Positions 55,010 to 64,000 of a stretch of 64,000 bases of DNA are shown here, piece after piece (position 1 is the first letter of the stretch; each line of letters opens with the position of its first letter). Origin of the DNA: Cryoendolithus antarcticus. Taxonomy: Eukaryota; Ascomycota; Dothideomycetes; Cladosporiales; Cladosporiaceae. The stretch covers positions 124,001 through 188,000 of the forward strand of contig NAJO01000044.1 of NCBI GenBank assembly GCA_002077065.1, given 5' to 3'. The position numbers and the translations under genes are program-made. Under the pieces are notes generated by a model that did not search any database, was not told the DNA's origin, and was given only the letters and a program-made list of their open reading frames with translations.

Positions 55010-55463
55010 GGAATATACGGACGCGAGTATGGGGACAGGGAGTAAGGTGCAGAAAGTAGTGTTTTTGGTGAGATCGATGCCGAGGCAGGAAGGAAAGCGA
55101 GAGGAAGAGACTGATCTCTGACCTACCTCACGGGCGTCTCCCAGGGACTGACGAAGTAGAACGCACCATCAATAACCTTTTCAAGTCTCCTTGAGGTTTC
55201 GTACCACAGTATATGTCCATCGATCAGTCAATGGCTTCTCATAACGAAGTGCTGTATTGCTGGAAGACGGGCACGTGGCTCGATACTGTCATGGAGGGCA
55301 GTGCGGCTCAACGGCAACGGTTCCGCATCCTTGTCGGCTGCAGCAAGCGCCGGTTGGAGCTCCTCGACAGACCTCACTTCACGTAGCACGCGACAGCCTG
55401 ACATATCCTCTCATTTCATAGATACAGCTCTACCAACAAACTCGCTCTCACATCATAACGACC
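55010..55463. promoter_or_regulatory. Divergent promoter, hydrolase and VPS68
   Basis: 454 bp between starts. No specific element claimed. Confidence 0.45.
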
Positions 55464-56089
55464 ATGTCCAGCGACCGCCTATTTCGCTTCCCCAAGCCGC
55501 AATGGCTCAACAGCGCCAACTCGCGAACAGCAGGCGTCTACCTCGCTGGCGGCCTGGTACATCTCATCCCAAGTCCCCTCCCTTCACACTCGCACTAACA
55601 CCCACTCCAGTTCTCCCTCTCCTTCTTCCTCCTCATCGACGCAGCTTCCTTCTCCAAATCCCTCAAAAACGCCTCAGACTTCCACATGAACTTCGTCGAC
55701 TGGATCCCGGGCATCTTCTCCGCGCTCGGAATGCTAGTCATAAACAGCATAGACAAGACGCGGCTTTCGGGCGACACGTTCGCGTACTCGGGCGATGGTG
55801 TGGCGTGGAAGGCACGGGTGGTGCTGTTCATGGGGTTTGCGGCTATGGCTGGAGGGTTGGCGGGGAGCGTGACGGTGATGGTGTTGAAGTATGTTGTGCC
55901 TGAGGCCGGGTTCCCGACGTTGTGGATGGGGGTGGCGAATGTTATGGCGAATGCGCTGGTGATGATAAGGTATGTTGGTATGCGAGTGATTGGGCTGGCG
56001 ATGATGTGGCTAATTCATGATGCAGTTCTGCGGTGTTGTGGGTCAGCCAGAACATGGAGGACGACTATACATATAATCTGGCATTGTAG
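55464..56089 (+). CDS. VPS68: Vps68/UPF0220 (TMEM50) endosomal membrane protein (171 aa, 3 exons)
   Basis: Four-pass protein that works with Vps55 at endosomes in yeast. Exons are 55464-55556, 55611-55969 and 56026-56089; introns are 54 and 56 nt. The N-terminus MSSDRLFRFPKPQWL continues to the first membrane helix GVYLAGGLFSLSFFLLIDA. The family core is FVDWIPGIFSALGMLVINSID, then ARVVLFMGFAAMAGGLAGS. The last exon supplies AVLWVSQNMEDDYTYNLAL, the expected C-terminus. Splice joins are required to see the whole protein; all fit. Confidence 0.94.
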
Positions 56090-56581
56090 GAGACATGGGA
56101 TGATTGCTTTGCATGATGTACATATGCGCATACCCTTTCACTTCCTCCCTCAGTACCCTCATTCGCTTCAATCAGTTGCTGATCGCCGCAGCAAGCTGGC
56201 ACTTCCCTGGGATGACCAGGGTCCGCTAGCCTCACTCTTCTCAACTCGACCCCACGGCGTGAGCGAGCGTGACCACTAACGCGTGCTGCATCTCATTCAT
56301 CCGTCCACGCTCGGGAGTCGACGTTCTGGCGCAATCCGGATCACCTAAGGCCTGTGTTACGGTCAAAGCGCCCGCAAAAGCCATCGAAGTTCACTTCACT
56401 TCATTTCACGTGTGGCGTTGTGATGACGCAAGGCATCACGTGCAGATCATCAAAAACGAAAGTGAAGATCCGTGAACTAGCCTTTTGCGGTCCGGCTTCA
56501 CCTCGACAATCTCTTCAACCACCCACTTCACAATCGACATCGACTTCCAACACCCAACATCGACTTCATCCAGACTCATTC
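56090..56581. other. Intergenic
   Basis: Promoter region of the following plus-strand gene. A frame is open from 56354 but has no ATG before 56582 that looks genuine except ATG 56423, whose N-terminus is unconvincing. Confidence 0.4.
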
Positions 56582-58063
56582 ATGTCTACTCAATCAAGAG
56601 AGGCTCAAGACATGGCGAACATATCGCCCAGCGCGTCCAATATGACCACCCCTTCAGTGAAAGGCAACGGCAGGCAGAACCCGCCCGAGCTGTATCGCGG
56701 AATCCTCAAGCGCAAGCGTGAGCACGACGACGCTTACTGCACTGTGCATAACGGGCCAGTGAGCGCTCTTTGCTCGGAGAAGTGCACGGTCATGCGCAAG
56801 CGCAGTACGGTGGCCGCAGATGACGAGGATGAGGGCGAAGAATCTGTGGAAGTCTCGACCGCAGGATGGACTACACCACGCGGTCTCGAGCCCCGCAACT
56901 CGTCACACCCGGCAAAGAAGTCGGCCTTCTCTCTCTTCCAGCAGGACGACGAGGCGCATGCGACAAACGATCCTCGCCGCATGGCGAACGAAGAGCCTGC
57001 CTCAGTGGAGCCCTCGAGGTTCGTCCGCGCGCAAACCGTTGCTCCTGGCGGTCCTGAGCCTGTTCGCCACGGGCGCACAGCATCTGTTGCGCCCATGAGG
57101 CCGACTTCTCCAGCTAGCAGCCGCATGTATCATCAGCCACCTGCTGCTACCGCGCACGCTCATGCCCGCATGGCACCGCACCGCACGATCAATCAATCGC
57201 CGCTATCTCGTGAGCGCGCGCAGACTGTGGCGCCCGTGTCGCCTGACAACGTTCACACGGCAGCTGACGCACTGCTGTACCTCCAAACACATGTCGACAA
57301 CGAGGTACATGGCCGCAGCTCGCCGGCCAACGAAGCCACTGGAAGCACGTCGCAAGCTCCAGACTCCAGTCCCCTCAACCCCGGATCCGCTGTTCCTCAC
57401 GTCCAAGCCCTCGTGGCTCCCACAGCAGTCATGGCGCCACCTCCACCGGTCAGAGCCAATCGCCCATCTGCCCCGACGCAGCCACCACCCTCCATGCAGC
57501 CACCAACCCAGCATGCGCCCACGCACTCCTCCCCATCCATCCACTCCCGCACGCCCTCCCCTCCTAAATCCCCCTGCCTCCTCGCAGCCGAAGCCTCCAT
57601 AGTCCAACTAACGCAACGCTACTTCGCCACCGAGCAAAAGCTAACCCAAATGCATGCCGAAGCCACCCAGCGCCTAACGCACATGCACAACGCGCTGCAA
57701 GCCTCCCGCGCCCGCGCCACGCATTTCGAAACGCAGTATAACGCCCTCCGCGCTTCGGGCAGCCAAGGCGAGGGAGTGAATGGCGGCGAGGAGAGTGAGG
57801 GCGAGGAGACGAACGAGACGCTTTTGGGACCGAGGCCGAAGCCGAAGGTGAAGAAGAGTGTGGCTGAGACTCAGATGAGGAGTGTGAGGCAGTGGAGGCG
57901 GATTATTGAGGGGAAGGATAGAGTCATCGAGGGGTTGGAGAGGGAGATTGAGGCGCTCAGGGGCGACGGGCCGGGTGGGAGTGGGGAGGGAGAGGCGATG
58001 GAAGGGGTACAGGGGCAGCAGGAGAGGAGTGTGGTTGTTGTTAGTGATGGGGAGGGTGCTTGA
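56582..58063 (+). CDS. Unknown disordered protein with C-terminal coiled coil (493 aa)
   Basis: Single exon; start chosen at MSTQSREAQDMAN. A possible small Cys/His cluster lies near residues 60-72 (YCTVHNGPVSALCSEKC). Two copies of RAQTVAP occur in the Ser/Pro/Ala-rich middle, and the string AADALLYLQTHVD follows the second. There is a proline-rich block (MAPPPPVRANRPSAP), then helical segments (LTQRYFATEQKLTQMHAEA) and a C-terminal coiled coil (WRRIIEGKDRVIEGLEREIE). Composition suggests a nuclear regulatory or scaffold protein. I do not recognise the family. Confidence 0.75.
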   Translation: MSTQSREAQDMANISPSASNMTTPSVKGNGRQNPPELYRGILKRKREHDDAYCTVHNGPVSALCSEKCTVMRKRSTVAADDEDEGEESVEVSTAGWTTPRGLEPRNSSHPAKKSAFSLFQQDDEAHATNDPRRMANEEPASVEPSRFVRAQTVAPGGPEPVRHGRTASVAPMRPTSPASSRMYHQPPAATAHAHARMAPHRTINQSPLSRERAQTVAPVSPDNVHTAADALLYLQTHVDNEVHGRSSPANEATGSTSQAPDSSPLNPGSAVPHVQALVAPTAVMAPPPPVRANRPSAPTQPPPSMQPPTQHAPTHSSPSIHSRTPSPPKSPCLLAAEASIVQLTQRYFATEQKLTQMHAEATQRLTHMHNALQASRARATHFETQYNALRASGSQGEGVNGGEESEGEETNETLLGPRPKPKVKKSVAETQMRSVRQWRRIIEGKDRVIEGLEREIEALRGDGPGGSGEGEAMEGVQGQQERSVVVVSDGEGA

Positions 58064-58474
58064 GCGAGGGTATCCGGGAATTTGAATCTGGCGACAGCGA
58101 GCAACGGGGGTAGGTGAAGATCTGATGATTGTGGTCTTGGATAACCACAGCGATGGCGTGAACTACGACAAGTGTGGAGCGATGAATTCAGTTTGCGGGC
58201 TTCTCAATTGAAATGAAGCGTCCTGGCTGCGGTAGAGCAGATCAGTCTAGGGTGATGGGTTCGGGCACAGCGGCGAGCGAGTGTGGAAGCGGGATCTCAT
58301 GGATTTGGCTTTATCCTCACCCATATGAGCATCAGCGGAGCTCACCGAACACCTGCTGCCTCTCACATGGCGAACGAAGGCCCACGGGGTACGATCAATT
58401 GAAAGATAGTACTCAATAGTGTATGCATGGAAGACTCTCATTAGCGACATAGCACATCATAGAATATGCTCCTC
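58064..58474. other. Intergenic between convergent genes
   Basis: Nothing coding recognised. Confidence 0.5.
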
Positions 58475-60600
58475 TCACGCATCCTCACTCCCCTCCACAT
58501 ACTCCGGCCCCTCAGCGAAGTACATCTCCGGCCTCGCCTTCACACAAAGCCTCCCATTCTCGTCCGGATATCCTGTCTCACTCCTCACCTCATAGAACTC
58601 ACTTCCGACCCCCGTAGTAGCATAAAACAGATTGAACGGATCGTACCTCTTCTTAATCTCCAACAACCTCGGATAATGGCTACCCCAGAAAGCCCACTGG
58701 AAGTTCGGCTGGATCCTGTCGCCTTCATTCAAGTACGCTCCCGAGCCAGGCGTAAGCTTTCGCCAGCTCTCCATGGTGCCGCGCGTGAAGTTCTCTCTCT
58801 CCGCCAGAAGCTCGGCGCCAGACGCGTAAAGATCTGCGTGCGGAAAGCCAGTGATGAGGTATGCGATGCCGGTGCGCCAGGCGGGGTTGACGGCTGTATC
58901 TTGCTTCCCTCCGCGGGCCCAGGTAGGCGAGATGTTGTAGCCGATGATGGCTTTGCCTGATTCGATCGTGGCCCAGAGCGCGGTGTACATGGTGTTGAAG
59001 GCTTGTGGTGTGGCCCAATTTGCTTTGGGAAACATGCGCGAGGCTGTCACGATGCCTTTATTATTCACGGCTTCGACGGGGAAGGAGGCGTTGTAGGCTG
59101 CGTGGAAGCCGGGGAAGGTCGTGTACTTTGGCGTTACGGGAATGCCCAGGGACTTCAGCTTGGTGAAGTGAGGTTCAATGAGTGCTCTGGTCTCGGCGAG
59201 TGATTTGCCAGCTGCGAAGTAGGGTGCCATGGAGAATGTCATGGCTCCACCAAAGTTGAAGACGTTCCAGTAGGAGTATATACCGTTCTTGGCGCCCTCG
59301 GGAAACGTGGTCAAGTAGTCTTTGAAGGCTGCCGAGAAGGTGGCGGCAGTGACATTTGGACCTGTGCCGTAGTTCCAGGAAACTGCTGTGACTGGGATGT
59401 CTTTGTGGACACGCATGATGACTGAAGTAACGACGCCGAAGGTGCCACCTCCACCGCCTCGAAGAGCCCAGTAGAGGTCTGGGTTCATCTTCTTATTTGC
59501 GGTTACTAAGCGGCCGTCTGCTGTCACGACCTCGAAGCCTAGGGCGTGATCGGCGCCCATGCCCCAGAGAGAGCTCACGGGCGAGTGACCGCCGCCCTGA
59601 ATCCAGCCGCCAGCTGTGCCAACGGTAGGGCATTCTCCACCGAGAGCAACGAGGCTAAGCTTGTCCATTGCAGCGTACAGCTCAAAACCTTGAACACCTA
59701 CACCGACCTTGATAGCAGATCCAGTGTAGCTGCTGTCCTTGTATGTTGGCAAGTAAGCGACGTCTTTGAGGTGGTGGGTCCAGATACTGAGTGCGCCAGC
59801 TCCGCCTGATTTGCCAGAGAAGTCATGGCCAGTATTTCTAATCACCAGACGGATGCCTGTGTTACGTGCGAAGTTGATAGCAAGCTGGATCTGAGCTACA
59901 TTGGTGATCTTGACCACGTAAGTGGGATAGCCACCTTGGAGACAAGTATTCGTTCTGTTGAAGATGGCCGGCGGCTGACATGTCATGCCTTGGTACAGCG
60001 CTGACAGCATCTCGAGGGGATCATCGAGTCTACAACGCGGTCAGTGGGGTTTTGATCGCAGTCTACGGATCTGGCCTACTGCGCAAACGGGTCTGTCCAG
60101 CTCTTCGCCATGGCCTGACACTTTGCTGCGCTCACAGAGCCGCCGGTGTTGGCGTAGCACACCGACGCTTGGGGTAATGGCTTGAGCAGCGCACCTCCTG
60201 TGACCAGCTTGAGCGCTGCCCAGCTCGCTGGAGAGGGCCATTTGACATCACCGGGGAAGACCTTGCAGTTGCCGGGACCTTGCAGGTTGTACGTAGGTGG
60301 AGTAGTTTTCGAGGCGCTGACATCGACGTCGGCAAATTCGAAGATGCTCAAGAATTGCCCGACAGCACCGAGCTTGGACTGCAGGGTTCCAGACAGTTGT
60401 TGTGGTGGGATCGAGGTTGTCTCCCATGAAAAGAGAGGGACTCTGCCGTCTGGTGCCGGCGAGATGATTTTGAGATTCACGTCCCGTGGCTCAATGTCGT
60501 CCAGATAGAGTGCATTGGATTTTGCGTCTCGAGGGGTAAGTTGACGAGCAAGCACGAAGGCCGCAAGCCAAAGTGGCGCGAGCAAGCCGGATGCCAGCAT
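58475..60600 (-). CDS. Secreted FAD-linked oxidoreductase, berberine-bridge type (691 aa, 2 exons)
   Basis: Oxidises small alcohols, sugars or secondary metabolites with bicovalently bound FAD. Exons are 60600-60080 and 60029-58475; the intron is 50 nt. Signal peptide at residues 1-18 (MLASGLLAPLWLAAFVLA). A pre-domain of about 90 residues is unusual, then the fungal BBE lead-in (CKVFPGDVKWPSPASWAAL). The FAD domain carries His242 (RNTGHDFSG) and Cys307 (GGECPTVG), the two expected flavin links, plus GGWIQGGGHSP and WALRGGGGGTFGVV. The C-terminal BBE motif is RYDPFNLFYATTGVGS. Several NxS/T sites. The substrate cannot be read from the sequence. Confidence 0.92.
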
Positions 60601-61715
60601 CTTCGGTGTCGGGAAACTAGAGGGGAAATCCAGCTGCAGAACATAAGCGAGATGGTTCAGACTTCGCCCAAGTCAAATACGAAAGCCCTCACCAGCTCTG
60701 TTGCCGTTTCTCAATCAAGAAGTATAGAGCAGGATTAGTCTTGTCTCAGCGCGCTACCATACTTAGTACCTATAATTGTTCTACTGTGGAGTCTACGAAA
60801 TTGCCACAGCGATCCCAGATGAGGTATTCCCCATCTGCATGAGCGGCGATCCCCATGATGCAGATGGCTCGTCGGAACGTATGGTCCGTTGCTGTGCCGC
60901 CGGCAGTTGCTTCTGAGACACCACGCGTGGTGCTGCTGGTTGTTTTGACGACACTCGTACGCCTCGTCGTGGAGTCAAGGACATCAACGATCGCACGAGG
61001 CAGCCTGCCAGGACCGGGACGGGCTGATCAGGCGTTGGCCGCGCTCAGCACCGGCGGAACTGCTGTTCTCTTCCCTCGAGGTCACCCGTTAGTTCAATCA
61101 GAGGATTCCTTCGTGCCACAGGTACTACTGCATGCAATATGCGAAGCTTGGCAGGCATGTCTCAACTCTCGAAACTAGGAAATCAATGACTCCCTGCGCG
61201 TTCAGGGGAGGGCCTGTTAGGGGTCGCTCCTGGAGCCGAGGCAGGGAAATGAACGCTGCTCGATCTTCATTTGCAAGGTGTTGACGATTTAATAGACCCG
61301 ATGAATAGCTGCGCCGTTGCGATCGCTGTTGTGTCGTAAGGATTGCGACCTGCACGACCTGCAGGAACATGTCCCCCATATTGCGGCACGGTCCTTGGCG
61401 CGGAAGCGACTGCCACGCATTGGATGCCGGTGCAGGGGTATGTGGCTCTACATACCACCTGCGCATGAGCACGAGGAGGTTGGCACTTTGTGAGTGAAGA
61501 TCGTTCGAGTGGCACAGAACCCTGGCAACAGCAAGTTGCAAACTGCGTGCGGGGATCGGCTAATGCAGCAGTCTTCGAGGATGGAGAGGCACAGTCGAAT
61601 CCTGGACGGTCTCTGAGAGAGGACGGTCAATGTCCCTCAACGAAGGCTATAACCTGTCAGTCGCCCGGTCTTGCTGCAATGGGTCTGCCATGGTATCGCC
61701 GGGCGCAGCGTCGAG
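60601..61715. other. Divergent intergenic, 1.1 kb
   Basis: Between the divergent oxidoreductase and PTH11-like genes. Short frames on both strands (for example minus 61125-61541) have no recognisable features. Confidence 0.45.
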
Positions 61716-62809
61716 ATGGCCGAGAACATGCAGCCGCGGGTCCTAGCCGCTGTGGTCGTCTTCCCAATCCTTAGCACAGTATCCGTGGCAGCACGGGTGG
61801 CAACCCGACTTTGGATGAAGCAGTTCTATTGGGGTGTGTGGTACTTCCTGGCGAGCTTGTCAAGTCGCGATTGCTAAAGTCTTGGATAGATGACACTTTG
61901 TGCCTTATCGGCTGGGCGTTCGCAGTCTCCTACGCAGTGGTGGAATACATCTGGATCAAAATGAACTGGTTCGGCTACCATGTTGTCGACATCCCGAAGC
62001 TCAGCCTGGAGGAGACTATTCTCGCCACCAAATACAGTCTCGCTCAACAAGTACTTTACAACCCGGTGCTGGGCCTGGTGAAAGCATCGATGGTCGTCTT
62101 CTTCTTACGGCTCGGCGATCGGCGCAAGGCTATCAAATGGACGCTACTCGTATTTGGCGCCATTAACATCGGCCACATGATCTCGGTCTTCATCGCAGCC
62201 CTGTTTCAGTGCATCCCGGTCTCCGCTTATTGGAATCGCTACCGTCCTGTGCCGCCGGATGACTTCCAATGTATCGACGAGAAGGCGTTCTCGCTTGTCA
62301 CCGCGGGTCTCGCCATCTTGACTGACGTGGTCGTCCTCCTTATTCCAATGGCAATGCTGTGGAATTTGCAACTCAATCTTCGCAGGAAAGTCATCGTCGG
62401 CATTGCGCTCTCACTCGGCTGGGTGGTCACTATCATCAGTGCGATCCGCTTCAAGGTCTTTTACAACTTCTGGATGGGGCTTGATAACGACGGAACATAC
62501 GGCTACAACCAGGTGATCTCAGGGATAGAGATCAATGTCGCACTTATCACGTGCTGTGCGCCTGCACTCAAAGCCATGATCACGCTGTTCATGCCGAGAT
62601 TTTTCGGCACCGTTGATGGCTCGCGGAAACATGGGAATGTGTCGTACTCCCGCGAGGCTTATGCGATGCAGAATCGGAGTCAATCGAAGACCAAGCCGCA
62701 TTCACGGAGGGAGAATGTGAGTGGGTTATATGGTCGTGACGATGATGCGGAGAGTCAGGAGGCGATTGTCAACACTGGTCAGTCATTGAACGGGGGTCCA
62801 TCGAGATGA
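61716..62809 (+). CDS. PTH11-like / fungal rhodopsin-domain membrane protein (345 aa, 2 exons)
   Basis: Seven-helix plasma membrane protein of the large fungal family that includes PTH11-like receptors. Exons are 61716-61833 and 61890-62809; the 56-nt intron rejoins as TGG-GAT (WDD). Typical landmarks: RVATRLWMKQFYW before the DDTLCLIGWAFAV helix, then LAQQVLYNPVLGLVKASMVVFFLRL, CIPVSAYWNRY, DVVVLLIPMAMLWNLQLNLRRK and a last helix with EINVALITCCAPALKAM. The cytosolic tail is Ser/Arg-rich. No CFEM domain is seen. A sensory role is plausible but unproven for most members. Confidence 0.9.
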
Positions 62810-63284
62810 AGACGGCCTAAGCTTACCAGTGTTTGCTCGTTAACAGATCTCCATCGAATTTAGTACTTGCACTCCAAGGTAGCCTGATTCAATGTGCGCG
62901 TTCACCGCACATCAACATCTACGACAAACACTCTATACTTCCCAGAAAGTTAGCTTTGTTAAGCCACTCAAGCGGCGCTTGCGTTTGGCTTCGTTAGTCC
63001 CTTACATGATAAGCAATATTCCCGTTATCTGTCAATGTGCACCGAACGTACTGACAGACATTGGCGACGTCGTGACGTTCAAGAAGGACACTGTCTCAAG
63101 CCGTCACCGCAATTGCATGCTATCATAGCGAGCGTGTCGTTGTGTCTGAGGCAAGTACGACCATCTGTCGAATTGCCACGGACCTATCGCGAAATTGCTG
63201 TGATACTTTGACGTATAAAGAGGATATGTAATCACTGTGCATTCTAATGGATCAAGAGTCATCTTGCGACCTGATAACCTTCAG
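62810..63284. promoter_or_regulatory. Intergenic with TATA box
   Basis: TATAAAG at 63214-63220 lies 65 bp before the ATG of the gene at the window edge. Nothing else seen. Confidence 0.45.
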
Positions 63285-64000
63285 ATGTCAGAGCCTAATC
63301 CGCTGCGTTCGGCGAAGACGACATCCACACAAGCAACATATTGTGGCCCAGACCACACAACATCTTTACACCACTCCATCTACGAAAGCATCTTCGAAGC
63401 TTTCCGCAAGAACGAGCATGTGAGAGCGCTATGGAACGCCGCTGGTCAGCTCCTACCCGATGGCGTCCGAGCTCTCGCCAAATCGGTCACCGCAATCATC
63501 ATGTCCGCTCACGACCACAGCGAGGGAGGCGAGTGGATCTGGGACCATGAGGTAATGTCTGAAGCCATCTGGCAAGCTCAGTCCTGCGAGCTGGCCGCAA
63601 CGCTAGACAGTCTGCCCCTGGCTGCTGGCTTCGAAATTGTGCGGAGTTTGTCAGAGAAATTGCTACGCAGAGTGGACGTACTACAGGGAGGTTTGCCTGG
63701 GGAGACCGGCAGGCTCGTTGAGAGCATCGACAAGGGGGTGATGGAATGTCCAGCAGCAGATTGCCATTGCCATGATGGCACGGCACAGTCTGCATGCATG
63801 ATCACTGGGCCGCTGCAAGCTGACAAGTCGCGCGCGCCAGTGCCGAGCATGAGTGGGGACGGAAAGTCGGGCGGAGACTCAGCGGACGACGCCATGCAAG
63901 AGCGCTTATATGTGCTTGTGTTCGCGTCCATCGAAAGGAAACTGAATCTGATCTTGCACAGACATGCCAGTGAGCTGCGCGCTCGTTCATCATACAGCGT
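63285..64000 (+). CDS. Unknown protein, 3' truncated by window edge (at least 238 aa)
   Basis: An ATG frame at 63285 stays open to the last base of the window (238 codons and continuing). The N-terminus is polar (MSEPNPLRSAKTTS). A helical region follows (HHSIYESIFEAFRKNEHVRAL, GVRALAKSVTAIIMSAHD). A Cys/His-rich loop (CPAADCHCHDG) comes before a low-complexity Ser/Gly/Asp linker and a further helix (LYVLVFASIERKLNLILHR). Composition and codon usage look coding and a TATA box precedes it. No family recognised; the C-terminus lies outside the window. Confidence 0.65.
   Translation, partial: MSEPNPLRSAKTTSTQATYCGPDHTTSLHHSIYESIFEAFRKNEHVRALWNAAGQLLPDGVRALAKSVTAIIMSAHDHSEGGEWIWDHEVMSEAIWQAQSCELAATLDSLPLAAGFEIVRSLSEKLLRRVDVLQGGLPGETGRLVESIDKGVMECPAADCHCHDGTAQSACMITGPLQADKSRAPVPSMSGDGKSGGDSADDAMQERLYVLVFASIERKLNLILHRHASELRARSSYS

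Noticed and set aside
1..64000. tRNA, rRNA, CRISPR arrays, transposon ends
   Set aside because: I scanned by eye for B-box-like GGTTCGAATCC strings, terminal repeats and regularly spaced repeats and found none that form a supportable feature; a tRNA search tool would be decisive.

Overview
This is a nuclear chromosome segment of a filamentous ascomycete (Pezizomycotina). The evidence is compact genes on both strands, GT-AG introns mostly 50-60 nt long with CTRAY-like branch sites, and typical families: a Zn2Cys6 regulator, a PTH11-like/fungal-rhodopsin membrane protein, a NOD-like NB-ARC/TPR protein, pectin lyase, NmrA, Sey1, HookA and a berberine-bridge oxidoreductase. A Dothideomycete is my best guess but is inference only. 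I rebuilt 17 spliced genes by joining reading frames across introns; exon limits are in the entries. I see no transposon, CRISPR array, rRNA or convincing tRNA.

Layout. 0.2-5.0 kb: three tandem minus-strand paralogues of an unrecognised family (291, 384 and 510 residues). 6.2-15.6 kb: housekeeping genes on the minus strand: SEY1 (ER fusion GTPase), a PUF RNA-binding protein, HookA (dynein-endosome adaptor) and an unknown 215-residue protein. 16.3-24.5 kb: a plus-strand run of NmrA-like protein, secreted pectin lyase, aldehyde dehydrogenase and Zn2Cys6 regulator. 25-31 kb: a small membrane protein, an EDC4-like decapping scaffold, and MGE1 (mitochondrial GrpE) diverging from it. 31-37 kb: a gene-poor island holding a NOD-like receptor with a nearly homogeneous 42-residue TPR array. 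37-45 kb: delta-12 desaturase, MetE-like enzyme, an unknown three-exon membrane protein, and an unknown protein with an in-frame intron.

45.6-58 kb: a dense block of conserved genes: PRE5 (proteasome alpha), VPS55, a reading frame broken by two in-frame stops, MAU2/SCC4 (cohesin loader), LOC1 (60S assembly), an Eht1/EMB8-type hydrolase, VPS68 and an unknown coiled-coil protein. 58.5-64 kb: a secreted bicovalent-FAD oxidoreductase, a PTH11-like membrane protein, and an unknown gene running off the right edge.

Several genes serve endosomal and ER traffic (SEY1, HookA, VPS55, VPS68). Vps55 and Vps68 form one complex in yeast and lie only about 8 kb apart here. The best candidates for undescribed biology are the tandem three-gene family, the NOD-like receptor with its homogenised repeats and no recognisable effector domain, and the conserved-looking frame interrupted by two stops.
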